NCBI GenBank assembly: GCA_051005695.1
Contig: JBPCJC010000003.1
Span: 1 to 61,756 of the forward strand
Length of the DNA stretch: 61,756 nucleotides
DNA from: JACCTI01 sp051005695
GTDB taxonomy: Bacteria > Verrucomicrobiota > Verrucomicrobiia > Chthoniobacterales > UBA10450
Direction of reading: 5' to 3'
Shown here: piece by piece, positions 15,477-24,867 of the stretch
How the letters are laid out: every line of letters starts with the position of its first letter
How positions within the stretch are numbered: position 1 is the first letter of the stretch
Program-made: the position numbers and the translations under genes
The notes under the pieces: generated by a model
What the model saw: only the letters and a program-made list of their open reading frames with translations
What the model was told of the DNA's origin: nothing
Database searches by the model: none

Positions 15477-17348
15477 TTATGGGCCCGCAATCGCAGGCGT
15501 GGGGCTTGTCTTTGCAATGCGCTGCAGGAGAAGTCGAGCACTATTCTCCGGGACCACGCAGCGCACTTCCACCCCGTTGCCCTGGGTGCTGATCTCCGGC
15601 GGCTGGGTGAACAGCAGCAGCTCGGAATCCTGCAAACGCAGCCAGCGTTGCGGATTTTCCTTGAGCTGCTGCGCCAGATCCGCCGCCGCCTTGGGCGATT
15701 TCGTTTGCAGGATGAGCCGCGCTTTCACCGGATTTTCCAGCCGCAATCCGAGCCCGAAAACCTGCGCGGTTTCGAGAAACTCGCGGGTAAAGATGGGATT
15801 GAAAAAACGATCGAGCAGCCGCGGATCGCTCGCGATCAAGCGCAGCGAGCTTTCCTGGTCGAGCGCCTGGAAACGACCGAAGAGATTGCCGGTGATCTTG
15901 AGGTCGGGTTTGATTCCGAGACGCACTCGGACCAGCTCTTCGACTTCCCGCGGCGAACCCACCGCGAGCGTGCGTTGACCGACGCGGGCGAGCGCAAAAT
16001 CCGGCCGTTGCCAGACGCCGAGACCGCTGATGTTCTCGCGCGCGAAAGCCTGGTCTTTTTCGACTGACGCCAGCACCGGCGCGACATCGTTCTTCGCCTG
16101 CACCAAGACAAAATCTCGCGCACCCTTCGCGCCCGCACTGGTCAGGGCGCGAGTCACGCGAGCGGCGTCATGGACGAGATTAAGCACCGGCGTGCGCTGC
16201 GCATTCGCGGTCAGGCCGGACCAAGTCGCGTGCCATTCGGCCGGCTGATCTTTTTCCCAGCGCTTCAGAAACTCGTCGCGCTCGAGCTGCTGCATGTTCA
16301 CCGACAGGATCGCTTCGGTTTCCTGCGGCAACCATTCGCGTTTTGCGGGCGTTTGAAAAACCAGCGGCAGCACAATCGCGAGGAGCACGAGCACCGAGAG
16401 GACGCTGAAATAAAATTTCCGCAGCTCCTGTTTATTTATCTCCGCGGAGAGCCGCGCCAACTCTGTTTTATGCTCGCTGTGACGCTCGACGGCGCTTCGA
16501 TGACGCTGCACTTCCTCGAGCAGTTGCGGTGCGTTCGGCGGCGCGATTCCCTGCGCGGCGAGATGGCGCCCGATGTTTAAATAGGCGGGATTCTTTCGTT
16601 CCTCGACGGTCTGGTGATGGGTGCGCGCTTCCTTAAGCGCATCCTGTTGCGCGCGGCCGTTTTCATTCAAGGAACGATCGCGCCCTTCAAATTCGGACCG
16701 CACCGCCGCGATCTTTTTTTCAATCTCGCTGAGCGCGTCTTCCTGGACCGAAAGTTTTTCCTTCGCCTGCCGGCAGGCTTCGGCGCTGCCCTCGCGCGCG
16801 CGCGAAATTTCCGCGCGCTGTCCCGGTAGCTGCGCGCGCTTCGTGCTCCAGCCGGCGGTCTGCGCTTCGAGATCCGCTGGCGGCGGCGCCTGCGCCTGGA
16901 GCGCGCCGATTTTTTTCAAAAACTCCTGGTCGGCGGCGTCGTTATCCTGCAACCGGCGCTCCACGCCGGAGAGCTCGCGATCGCAAAGATCGGCGGTCGC
17001 TTTCGTTTCGTTCCGGCGGAGCAGGATCGGCTGCTTTTCCTTTTCGAGCGCGCCGATGGCTTCGGTCTGCGCCTTCGCGTTTTCCTGGCGCTGCGCCTCC
17101 AGCTGCTGCAGCCCTTCCTGAATTTGCGCAATCCGCGCAGCCACTTCCTTTTGCTCGCGCTCCAGTTTTTTCAGAGCCACGATTTCGTTCCGCACTTCCG
17201 GAAAATTGACCGCCTGCGAGCAGCCTTCTCGGCCGAGCGCGATTTCACTTTTCTGCAGGACGCGCTTTTCGTGGCGCAGGGCCATGCGCGTTCTTTGCCG
17301 GCGGACTTTCAGTCCGAGCTCGCGCAATCCGGTGCCGATAAAACTCAC
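15477..17348 (-). CDS. long coiled-coil protein with one membrane helix, unknown
   Basis: The protein has 623 residues. Residues about 50-310 form a heptad-rich coiled coil (for example LKKLEREQKEVAARIAQIQE). One membrane helix follows (FYFSVLSVLVLLAIVLPLVF, about 320-340), then a C-terminal domain of about 280 residues with no motif I recognise (LARVGQRTLAVGSPREVEEL). No signal peptide is visible, so the coiled coil is probably cytoplasmic and the C-terminal domain periplasmic. It lies 27 bases upstream of the dipeptidase gene on the same strand; a cell-envelope role is only a guess. Confidence 0.65.
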   Translation of the reverse strand: MSFIGTGLRELGLKVRRQRTRMALRHEKRVLQKSEIALGREGCSQAVNFPEVRNEIVALKKLEREQKEVAARIAQIQEGLQQLEAQRQENAKAQTEAIGALEKEKQPILLRRNETKATADLCDRELSGVERRLQDNDAADQEFLKKIGALQAQAPPPADLEAQTAGWSTKRAQLPGQRAEISRAREGSAEACRQAKEKLSVQEDALSEIEKKIAAVRSEFEGRDRSLNENGRAQQDALKEARTHHQTVEERKNPAYLNIGRHLAAQGIAPPNAPQLLEEVQRHRSAVERHSEHKTELARLSAEINKQELRKFYFSVLSVLVLLAIVLPLVFQTPAKREWLPQETEAILSVNMQQLERDEFLKRWEKDQPAEWHATWSGLTANAQRTPVLNLVHDAARVTRALTSAGAKGARDFVLVQAKNDVAPVLASVEKDQAFARENISGLGVWQRPDFALARVGQRTLAVGSPREVEELVRVRLGIKPDLKITGNLFGRFQALDQESSLRLIASDPRLLDRFFNPIFTREFLETAQVFGLGLRLENPVKARLILQTKSPKAAADLAQQLKENPQRWLRLQDSELLLFTQPPEISTQGNGVEVRCVVPENSARLLLQRIAKTSPTPAIAGP

Positions 17349-17404
17349 GCGATCACGCTACGCGAGTTGCGTCAGCGACAAATGAAAAATCTTGCCGGCG
17401 CCCC

Positions 17405-18565
17405 TTAGACGAACGCGGCGGAAACGGCATCCGCCAGCAATTTACCCTTCCTCGTCAGGACAAAACGGTTTCCCGTCGCCTGCAATAATCCGAGCTCGAC
17501 GAACTCTTTGGTCTCGTTAGGCCAAGCGTCCAGCCAGGCCGTCGCAACCCCCCAGCGGGTGCGCAGCGAAAGCGCGATTTGCTCCGCGCGTTTGATCGCA
17601 GGCGGGAGCAGCTCGGTCGAAATAATCGTCGTCTCGCCGGCTAAAACACGATCGCTGTAGGCGCGGTAATCGGCCACGTTTTGCCAGCGTTCTTCGCCGA
17701 CCGTGGAGAAAGCGCTCGGGCCAATCCCGAGATAATCTTCGCCCGCCCAGTAGCCGCGATTGTGCGCCGACTCGCAACCCGGCCGTGCGTAATTCGAGAT
17801 TTCGTATTGCCGGTAACCGACCGCCTCGAGCACGCGCATGGTGGTTTCGAAAAAGCGCGCGTCCTGTTCCGCATCGACCCGATATTCACCGCGCGTGTGG
17901 CGCAGAAAAAATTCCGTGTCCTCCTCGTAAGTCAGGCAATAAGCGGAGATGTGTTCCGGCGCGAGCGCGACTGTGCGGTGCAGAGTTTCTTCCCATTGCG
18001 CGAGCGTTTGCCCAGGCAAACCAAACATCAAATCGATGTTTACATTCGCGCAGCCAGCCGCCCGCAAAATTTCAAACGACGACTGCGCCTGCGCCGCATT
18101 GTGTTCGCGGCCGAGCAGCGTCAAAAGTCCGTCGTCCCAGGATTGCACCCCCAGGCTAACGCGCGTGACTCCGAGCTCTTGCAGGAGCGCGGCTTTTCGT
18201 GCGGAAACACTTCCGGGATTCGCCTCGATCGTCCATTCGGAGATTTCCGCGAGCTCGAGTTGCGCGCGAAAGCCGCCTAACAAGTGCTCGAGCTGCATGG
18301 TCGAGAGCGCGGTCGGCGTTCCGCCTCCGAAAAAAATCGTCGCCGGCCCGATCGCAAAACGCGCGCGCAAACTTTCTAACTCGCGCAAAAGCGCCTCACA
18401 AAAACGCTGGGTTTGCGCGGGATCGGCTCGCTCTTTATAGAAGGCGCAATAAGGACAAATCCGCGCGCAAAACGGAATGTGGACGTAAAGATGACGCACC
18501 GCGGACTCGTGCGAGCTTGTTCGTTGCCGGTCGCCCGATTCCGCCAAGGCGCTCGCCGCCTCCAT
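17405..18565 (-). CDS. hemW: HemW-type radical SAM heme chaperone
   Basis: The ATG at 18565 gives 386 residues. The radical SAM motif is YVHIPFCARICPYCAFYKER (CxxxCxxC), followed by IFFGGGTPTAL, EANPGSV, RVSLGVQSW and the HemN C-terminal segment YEISNYARPGCESAHNRGYW. HemW-type proteins carry heme rather than oxidise coproporphyrinogen; they lack the extra N-terminal cysteine region of HemN. A longer frame to 18718 overlaps the divergent DUF362 gene and is not needed. Confidence 0.92.
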   Translation of the reverse strand: MEAASALAESGDRQRTSSHESAVRHLYVHIPFCARICPYCAFYKERADPAQTQRFCEALLRELESLRARFAIGPATIFFGGGTPTALSTMQLEHLLGGFRAQLELAEISEWTIEANPGSVSARKAALLQELGVTRVSLGVQSWDDGLLTLLGREHNAAQAQSSFEILRAAGCANVNIDLMFGLPGQTLAQWEETLHRTVALAPEHISAYCLTYEEDTEFFLRHTRGEYRVDAEQDARFFETTMRVLEAVGYRQYEISNYARPGCESAHNRGYWAGEDYLGIGPSAFSTVGEERWQNVADYRAYSDRVLAGETTIISTELLPPAIKRAEQIALSLRTRWGVATAWLDAWPNETKEFVELGLLQATGNRFVLTRKGKLLADAVSAAFV

Positions 18566-18592
18566 CACTTCCGTTGCCACCCGCCTAATATC

Positions 18593-19639
18593 TTGTTGAT
18601 CCGTTTTTTCGCGCTTCTTTTTTTCGGCAGCAACGTCGCCGCCTTCGCGCAGCAGGTGCAACCGACGGCGACTCCATCGGTCGTTTATTCCATCCGCAAC
18701 CCGGAGGCGATTTCGCAATATCAGGTCAACGCACCGGTGGTGCGCGCGATGGTGGATCGCCTGGTCATGGCGGTCACGAACCGGTTAACCGTCGCGAGCG
18801 CGTGGGCTTCACTGGTTGCGCCTACGGATAAAATCGGAATCAAAATCTCCGCGGCTGGCGGCCAGCTTTTCACCACTCATCGCGCCATCGTCGAGGCGGT
18901 CGTCGATGGCCTGGTCGCGGCCGGTCATGCGCGCAGCAGCATTATTGTCTGGGATCGCCAGCTCGCGGGAATCAAGGACGCGGGTTACCGGCCGGGAGCG
19001 GAAGGTTTCCAACTGCTCGCGATCGAGCCGCGCGAGGGCTACGACGCCAAAGCCACCTTCACCGCGCCGGTTCTGGGCAAGCTCATCTGGGGCGATCTCG
19101 ATTACATCCCGCGCCACGGCGAGAGTCCGCTCGGTTCCGAAAACGCGAACACCAGCAACGTCAGTCACTTTGCAAAAATCCTCGCGCACCAGGTGACAAA
19201 AATCATCAACCTCCCGGTGATGAGCGACAGCGGCGCGACCGGACTCGCCGGTTGCATCCATAATGTCACGCTGCCGAATATCGATAATTGGCGGCGCTTC
19301 ACCCAATTCGGAAACACCAGCGCGTATGCCATGGCGGAGTTGTATGCCGACCCGATGATCCGACCCAAGGTGGTGCTCAATTTGATGGACGGACTACTCG
19401 TTAGCTACGCCGATGGTCCGGAGTCGCATCCGAACTTTGCGGTCCACCAGGGGCGTTTGCTCGCGAGCAAAGATCCGGTCGCGATCGACGCGCTCGCCTT
19501 GCAAACGATCGAGCCCTTGCGCGCGCAGGCGAAACTTCCGCCGATCGGCGAACTGGCGGCGCACGTCTCGCTCGCTGGGCAAATGGGGATCGGCAACGCC
19601 GAGCCGGCGCGGATCACGGTCAAGGAGATCGGCCGGTGA
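18593..19639 (+). CDS. secreted DUF362 protein
   Basis: The protein is about 348 residues. TTG codons at 18593/18596 start a signal peptide (LLIRFFALLFFGSNVAAFAQ); no ATG gives such a sequence. The DUF362 domain shows DKIGIKISAAGG, ARSSIIVWDRQ, INLPVMSDSGATGLAGCIHN and PKVVLNLMDGLLVSY. DUF362 proteins are often next to iron-sulfur proteins and of unknown activity. Its end overlaps the GTG start of the squalene/phytoene synthase gene by four bases (GTGA), so the two are translationally coupled. It is divergent from hemW with only 27 bases between. Confidence 0.8.
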   Translation: MLIRFFALLFFGSNVAAFAQQVQPTATPSVVYSIRNPEAISQYQVNAPVVRAMVDRLVMAVTNRLTVASAWASLVAPTDKIGIKISAAGGQLFTTHRAIVEAVVDGLVAAGHARSSIIVWDRQLAGIKDAGYRPGAEGFQLLAIEPREGYDAKATFTAPVLGKLIWGDLDYIPRHGESPLGSENANTSNVSHFAKILAHQVTKIINLPVMSDSGATGLAGCIHNVTLPNIDNWRRFTQFGNTSAYAMAELYADPMIRPKVVLNLMDGLLVSYADGPESHPNFAVHQGRLLASKDPVAIDALALQTIEPLRAQAKLPPIGELAAHVSLAGQMGIGNAEPARITVKEIGR

Positions 19640-20616
19640 ACGCGGAGTGGCAGGGGCCTTTGCTGCGCTCGGTTGCGCGCTCATTTTATCTTTCGATCCG
19701 GTTGTTGCCCGGAAAATTACGCGCCCCGATCGCGCTCGCCTACCTGCTCGCGCGCGCTACCGATACCATCGCGGACACGGTTACAATCGATGCTCCGGTG
19801 CGGCTGGACTCGTTAGGCAAATTGGCCGCGCTGATTCAAGGCGAACCGGTGGCGGAGGCAGAAAATTTCCTCGCGACCTTTACCGCGCAACAAACGCGAA
19901 TCGCCGAGCGAGCATTGATCGCGGCGGTGCCGGCTTGCCTCCGCTGGCTGGAAGCGATGCCGCAGGCGGATCGCGCCGACATCCGTGAAGTGCTGGCGAA
20001 GATTAGCCAAGGCCAGCGACTCGACGTGGAACGCTTCGCGAATTGCGCTCCGATCGTCGCGCTCACCAACGGCGCGGAGCTTGATCGCTACACGTACCTG
20101 GTCGCCGGGTGTGTCGGTGAATTTTGGACGAGGGTTTGCTTTCGTCACCTGACTAACTTCGCCACGCGCTCGCCGTCGGAAATGCTCTCGTTAGGCGAAA
20201 ACTTCGGTCGGGGTTTGCAACTGGTAAACATTCTCCGCGATGCGGGCGAAGATCTGCGCGCAGGGCGCTGTTATTTGCCAGCAGATGAACTCCCGCTGGA
20301 GCCGAAACAATTGCTGGTCGATGCGACGCCGGCGGAACCGGTGGTGAAGATCTGGCGGGAAAGAGCGGAGCAGGGGATCGCCGATGGACTCGAATATGCC
20401 TGCGCGATTCGTTCGTGGCGTGTCCGGCTCGCGACTGCGTTGCCGGCTTTGATCGGCGCGCGCACGCTGGCACTTTTGCGCGAGGCCGGCGCGCGCGCGT
20501 TTGTCGAGCGAGTGAAAGTTCCGCGCGCAGAAGTGCGGCAGATTATTTTTCGCGCCGTGCGAACGCTGGCGTCGCGCCGCGCGCTGCGGGCTGCATTCGC
20601 CCGGCTCTCAACGTGA
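19636..20616 (+). CDS. squalene/phytoene synthase family protein
   Basis: The 326-residue enzyme has both aspartate-rich motifs of trans-isoprenyl head-to-head synthases: DTIAD near residue 45 and GRGLQLVNILRDAGEDLRAG near 195-215. Other blocks are RSFYLSIRLLP, YVAGCVGEFW-like YLVAGCVGEFWTRV and GRCYLPADEL. It condenses two prenyl diphosphates, giving squalene or phytoene or an intermediate. No desaturase, hopene cyclase or HpnC/HpnE is in the window, so the product cannot be chosen. It starts with GTG inside the DUF362 stop, and its 3' end overlaps the convergent menG by nine bases. Confidence 0.88.
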   Translation: MNAEWQGPLLRSVARSFYLSIRLLPGKLRAPIALAYLLARATDTIADTVTIDAPVRLDSLGKLAALIQGEPVAEAENFLATFTAQQTRIAERALIAAVPACLRWLEAMPQADRADIREVLAKISQGQRLDVERFANCAPIVALTNGAELDRYTYLVAGCVGEFWTRVCFRHLTNFATRSPSEMLSLGENFGRGLQLVNILRDAGEDLRAGRCYLPADELPLEPKQLLVDATPAEPVVKIWRERAEQGIADGLEYACAIRSWRVRLATALPALIGARTLALLREAGARAFVERVKVPRAEVRQIIFRAVRTLASRRALRAAFARLST

Positions 20617-21321
20617 GGCGGTGTAGATCGTCGCGATCCCGCCGGTCAGCGGCAAAGCGCGCGCGCCGCGAAAACCGTTCCGATTAATCAGCTCAAGCAT
20701 GGCCGCGCCGCTGGGAAATTTTTCGATCGAAGCGCCGAGATAATCGTAAGCGTCCTTCCGCCCGGTGACGCCAGCGGCGAGGGTCGGCAGACAACGGTGA
20801 AGATAAAAACGATAAAACGGGCGCAGCGCGCCGACCGGAAGGGAAAAATCCAGGACTAACAAGTGCCCATCGGCCGCGAGTACGCGCGCCATCTGCTGCA
20901 AAGCCGCGCCCCAATCGGCCATGTTCCGCAAACCAAAGGCCACCGTCACGCAGTCGAAGGCGCTGTCCTCGAACGGCAGATGAAGCGCATCCGCGCGCAC
21001 GGTATGGGGAACGCCTTTGCCGCGCGCGATCGCCAGCATCTCCGACGAAAAATCAGCCGCAGTAATTTTCGCGCCCGGAACTTTGTGCGCGATCGCGAGC
21101 GCGAGATCGCCGCTGCCGGTAGCCAGATCGAGAACGCGCGTCGGCCGCCATTGCCTAACGAGTGCAGCGGCGCGGTGGCGCCACCAAAAATCGATCCCGC
21201 CGCTGAGCAAATGATTGGCCAGATCGTAACGTCCGGCGATGCGATCGAACATTCCGCGCACCGCCGCCGGTTCACGCGAGTTCGCGGAAGGCGCGTTCCG
21301 ATTTTCGTCCAGCGAGGTCAT
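20608..21321 (-). CDS. menG: menaquinone/ubiquinone C-methyltransferase
   Basis: The ATG at 21321 has GGAGG eight bases upstream and gives 237 residues; an ORF extension to 21345 lacks such support. Motifs: FDRIAGRYDLANHLLSGGID, the SAM motif VLDLATGSGDLALAIA, AFGLRNM and FPSGAAMLELINRNGF near the C-terminus. This is the MenG/UbiE family, which methylates demethylmenaquinone or the ubiquinone precursor. Menaquinone is more likely for Verrucomicrobiota. Confidence 0.93.
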   Translation of the reverse strand: MTSLDENRNAPSANSREPAAVRGMFDRIAGRYDLANHLLSGGIDFWWRHRAAALVRQWRPTRVLDLATGSGDLALAIAHKVPGAKITAADFSSEMLAIARGKGVPHTVRADALHLPFEDSAFDCVTVAFGLRNMADWGAALQQMARVLAADGHLLVLDFSLPVGALRPFYRFYLHRCLPTLAAGVTGRKDAYDYLGASIEKFPSGAAMLELINRNGFRGARALPLTGGIATIYTASR

Positions 21322-21450
21322 CGGCATTTCCTCCGAGCATAGCATTCGTTGGCGGCCTCGGCCTGCGCGGCGTGGCGGGCTGGCCGACTTGATTTGGATT
21401 CGTTATCTCTCACATTGGCCGAGCAGTCAGCGGCGCCGCGCCGCTCCCCT

Positions 21451-22296
21451 ATGATCGCAGCTTTTGGCATCGACGTTTTTGTCAATGTGGTCGCCTCCAT
21501 CATTGCTTCGCTGATTTTGTTGGCGGCGGGTTTTGCTTTTGGAAAATATCGTGAGCGCAAACGTTTCGGGAGAAATCTGGAGGATTACGATTTTTATCCG
21601 TTCGCGATTAATCGCGAGAACGTTCCCGAATTCAGCCTGAAAGATTTCCGGCTCGGGGTGCATTATTTTTTGAAGAACGAGGACCGCAGCGCCGCGCGGC
21701 AGTTGATTTTTATCGGCGAGCAAAACAACGTTCGCGGCCAGCTCGAGCCGGCGGAGCAGAAGGAATACGCGAAACTTTTTGCAAAATACGACGGCGCCCG
21801 GATTGCTGACGACACCAACGAATACCTGGAGAATTATGTCCGCATCGTGCGCCTGATCGGGAAATCTTTTCCGAATAGCGGGATCGAAATTTTATTGCAT
21901 AACCTCGCGGATCCTTCGCATTCCCTGATCGCGCTGGAGAACGACGTCACCGGCCGCCACCTGCGCGATGGGACGACAAACCTGCTCATCGACCTGAAGA
22001 AACGGCAACTGCTGCACGAGGATAAATTGAACTACGAACTGAAAATCGGTGCCCGCCGCTTCAAGTGCACGACGATCCCGATTATTCGCAAAGAGTTCGG
22101 CGTGGTCGGTGCGATCTGCATCAATATCGACGCAAATTATCTGACCGAGGAAGTGCTCCAGAGTGAGGAGCGAATCCAAACCTGGTTCCGAAATTTTCTC
22201 CGCACCGACCTGCAGATCGAAGAAAATATTTTGAGCAAGGACGAGTTTGCGAAGGCGGCCAAGGGCAAGCGCCATTTTCGCGAAGAGTTCGCTTGA
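21451..22296 (+). CDS. membrane-anchored YheO-type PAS protein
   Basis: The ATG at 21451 gives 281 residues. One N-terminal helix (VFVNVVASIIASLILLAAGF) is followed by a charged linker region. A YheO-like PAS domain (about 125-235) shows NSGIEILLHNLADPSHSLIAL, GRHLRDGTTNLLIDLKKRQ and IIRKEFGVVGAICINID. YheO/DauR relatives are soluble transcription regulators with a C-terminal HTH. Here I see no HTH, and the domain is tethered to the membrane. It may sense a small ligand for another protein; this is inference. Confidence 0.7.
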   Translation: MIAAFGIDVFVNVVASIIASLILLAAGFAFGKYRERKRFGRNLEDYDFYPFAINRENVPEFSLKDFRLGVHYFLKNEDRSAARQLIFIGEQNNVRGQLEPAEQKEYAKLFAKYDGARIADDTNEYLENYVRIVRLIGKSFPNSGIEILLHNLADPSHSLIALENDVTGRHLRDGTTNLLIDLKKRQLLHEDKLNYELKIGARRFKCTTIPIIRKEFGVVGAICINIDANYLTEEVLQSEERIQTWFRNFLRTDLQIEENILSKDEFAKAAKGKRHFREEFA

Positions 22297-22329
22297 TGCT
22301 GCGCGGAAGTTCGCTAGAGACGAGCTTCC

Positions 22330-23079
22330 TTGGCGCGCGCGCAAAATATTTCCGAACAGATGGTCGCGGCCGCGGAACGGCTGCGTGAGGAGGCGGGCAG
22401 ACTGCGCTTCGGCTCGCCGGTGACGCACGTTTATAATCCGCTCGAATACGCCTGGCGGGCGCACGAGGATTACCTGCGCCGCTACGCGACGAGACCAAAG
22501 CGCGCGCTCTTTTTGGGAATGAATCCCGGGCCGTTCGGGATGGCGCAAACCGGTGTGCCTTTCGGCGAGATCGCGGCGGTGCGCGATTGGTTAGGCATTC
22601 AGGCGCCGATCGGGAAACCGCGCGCGCAGCATCCCAAAAGATTGATTACCGGCTTCGCTTGTCTACGAACGGAAATCAGCGGCCAGCGTCTCTGGCGATT
22701 ATTTCGCGAACGCTTCGGGACGCCGGAGAAATTCTTCGCGGAATATTTTGTGGTGAACTATTGCCCGCTGGTTTTCATGGAAGAAAGCGGCGGCAATCGC
22801 ACCCCGGACAAACTGCGGCCAGCGGGAAAGACGGCGCTCTTTCGCATTTGCGATCGGCATCTACGGGAAGTGATCGCGCTGCTGCAACCAGAGTGGTTAA
22901 TCGGCATCGGCGATTTCGCGATGAAACGCGCGCAGGCCGCTTTGCCTAACGACTCCTTGAAGATCGCACGCGTTCTTCATCCGAGTCCGGCGAGCCCGGC
23001 CGCGAATCGCAACTGGGCTGGACTGGTGGCCGCGGAACTGGAGCGACTGGGAGTTTGGCCACCGACGAGCGCATCGTAG
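22330..23079 (+). CDS. SMUG1-like uracil-DNA glycosylase
   Basis: The protein is about 249 residues with a TTG start at 22330 (ATG at 22360 is an alternative). The UDG-fold motif 1 is FLGMNPGPFGMAQTGVPFGE and motif 2 is HPSPASPAANRNW. VVNYCPLVFMEESGGNRTPD resembles the SMUG1 family. It would remove uracil or oxidised pyrimidines from DNA. It is convergent with the aromatic amino acid hydroxylase gene; the two stops are seven bases apart, with an exact octamer between and over them. Confidence 0.88.
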   Translation: MARAQNISEQMVAAAERLREEAGRLRFGSPVTHVYNPLEYAWRAHEDYLRRYATRPKRALFLGMNPGPFGMAQTGVPFGEIAAVRDWLGIQAPIGKPRAQHPKRLITGFACLRTEISGQRLWRLFRERFGTPEKFFAEYFVVNYCPLVFMEESGGNRTPDKLRPAGKTALFRICDRHLREVIALLQPEWLIGIGDFAMKRAQAALPNDSLKIARVLHPSPASPAANRNWAGLVAAELERLGVWPPTSAS

Positions 23080-23085
23080 CACTCG

Positions 23086-24831
23086 TTAGGCAGAATGCTC
23101 GGCGGTCTGCAGTCCGGTCTTGTGATAGGTGACCAATCGGAAGCCCCACTCGATCAACGTGGCCTTGTCTTGGTCGGTCAGTTTTTTCTGGTTGAGGAAG
23201 GTAACGATCTTTTGCTTCAGCTCATTTTGCGCGCCGGCGTCGTCGAGGATTTCGAAAATTTCCATCGACAGCAGCCAATCACCGGCATGTTCGGCTTGCT
23301 GGGTTTCCCAGATTTCGCCGAGGCGTTCGTAGCCGATCTTGCGATCGCGGATGGCGCGCACCTGTTGGTAAAGGCTCTCGAGCTTTTTACGTTTTGCGTC
23401 GGAAGGAACTTTGATCGTGCGGTCTTTTGGAACGAGCGCGACCTCGAGATACGCGTCCTTGTCGGCAGCGCCGTTGAAGACGGAGCGAATGTTTCCGCCG
23501 ACCGCCATGTCGTAAACGCCCCACGCCGGATCGAAGAGTACACGGTCGCCCAGTTTCGCGGTGCAATTGGAAAACGTAATCAGGATCAACTGGCCATCGC
23601 GCTCGTGGAGTTTTTCGATTTTGCCTTCCACGACGACGCCACTGGTGAATTCCAGCCGCGCGTTTTCGCCTTCCGTGAGCGCGACATCTTTCCAAGATCC
23701 AATCGGAGAACCAAAACCATCCGCGTGATGATCGCGGCCGTGGCCGCCGAGTTGTTTGCTCGCCAACGCGAGCGCGGTCGGGCCACTGGTTCGCAGATAA
23801 ATCGCCTCGCCCTGATCGCCGGCTAAAACTTCGGTGAAGACGCCGCTGACTTGGAGGCCGGTCGAGTATTCGCAGGTGGCGACGTTCTTGCAGGCGATCG
23901 CTTTGTGGACGCTTTTGAGTCCGCCGACGCGGAAGGCCATGCGATCCGCAAATTCTTCGAGCACATCGGTGAGATGTTGAAAATCGCGGCAGACAAAAAG
24001 CTGCGGCTGTTTGGTGGTGATGTCGAAAGCGGTCTGCGCGGCCTCGACCGAATACGCGTTTTTTTTCACGTGCGACTCGAGACAGGAAACCGACTCGCCG
24101 ATCGAAGAAAGCAAACCGGCGCCGTAAATTTTCGGCTGCTCGAGGGTGCCGATGAGCCCGTACTCGACTGTCCACCAATGCAGTCGCGAAAGCAGCGCCA
24201 TCTCCGAAGGTTCACCGAGATTTTGCTGACGCTCCTCGACCGCGTGAGTGGCGTCGGCGAGCTCCTTCGGATCAGGATTCGGCAGTTCCTTCAAAATGGA
24301 GAGACGCCGGATCGCTTCATACAACTCGAAGTCTTTTTTCGATTGCATCGCTTTCGCGCCGACTTCGCCGAAGCGCTGCAAGTAACGCGAGTATTCCTGG
24401 TCGACGATGATCGGCGCATGGCCGGCGGCTTCATGCACAATGTCGGGCGCCGGGGTGTATTCGATGTGATGGATCTGGCGCATGTCGCACGCGATCACCA
24501 GCACCTTGTAGGCTTGGAATTCCATGAAGGCCGCCGGCGGAATAAAGCCATCGACCGCGACTGCGCCCCAGCCGATCTGGCCGAGGATATCGTTCATTTC
24601 CTGGATGCGCGGGATGCGCTCAGAAGAGATCCCGGTTTCGAGCAGACCTTGGAAATAAACTTTGTGCGCGTATTCCTTCAGGAAGAAAATGTTCTGCCGC
24701 ATGATGAACCGCCAGACCGCATGATCCACTGGAGTGTATTCGTCGTAGCGCTGATCGACGGCGAATTGCAGCAGGTGTTTCGGAAGCGCGGCTACGGCCG
24801 CATTGTCCATCGAGATACCGTTCGAATTCAT
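23086..24831 (-). CDS. aromatic amino acid hydroxylase with long C-terminal extension
   Basis: The ATG at 24831 (or 24810) gives 581 residues. The pterin-dependent hydroxylase core occupies about 1-330. It has MRQIHHIEYTPAPDIVHEAA and the iron-binding HEAAGH, with the third ligand Glu probably in LHWWTVEYGLIG, and later GAGLLSSIGESVSC. Residues about 340-581 form an extension absent from classical bacterial PhhA (about 260-300 residues): a beta-rich part (LTEGENARLEFTSGVVVEGK) and a helical end. The substrate may be Phe, Tyr or Trp. Its stop TAA lies in an exact copy of the octamer. Confidence 0.88.
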   Translation of the reverse strand: MNSNGISMDNAAVAALPKHLLQFAVDQRYDEYTPVDHAVWRFIMRQNIFFLKEYAHKVYFQGLLETGISSERIPRIQEMNDILGQIGWGAVAVDGFIPPAAFMEFQAYKVLVIACDMRQIHHIEYTPAPDIVHEAAGHAPIIVDQEYSRYLQRFGEVGAKAMQSKKDFELYEAIRRLSILKELPNPDPKELADATHAVEERQQNLGEPSEMALLSRLHWWTVEYGLIGTLEQPKIYGAGLLSSIGESVSCLESHVKKNAYSVEAAQTAFDITTKQPQLFVCRDFQHLTDVLEEFADRMAFRVGGLKSVHKAIACKNVATCEYSTGLQVSGVFTEVLAGDQGEAIYLRTSGPTALALASKQLGGHGRDHHADGFGSPIGSWKDVALTEGENARLEFTSGVVVEGKIEKLHERDGQLILITFSNCTAKLGDRVLFDPAWGVYDMAVGGNIRSVFNGAADKDAYLEVALVPKDRTIKVPSDAKRKKLESLYQQVRAIRDRKIGYERLGEIWETQQAEHAGDWLLSMEIFEILDDAGAQNELKQKIVTFLNQKKLTDQDKATLIEWGFRLVTYHKTGLQTAEHSA

Positions 24832-24867
24832 AGGGTGGCGGGGCGTTTGCCGAACGCAGTTTAACGT

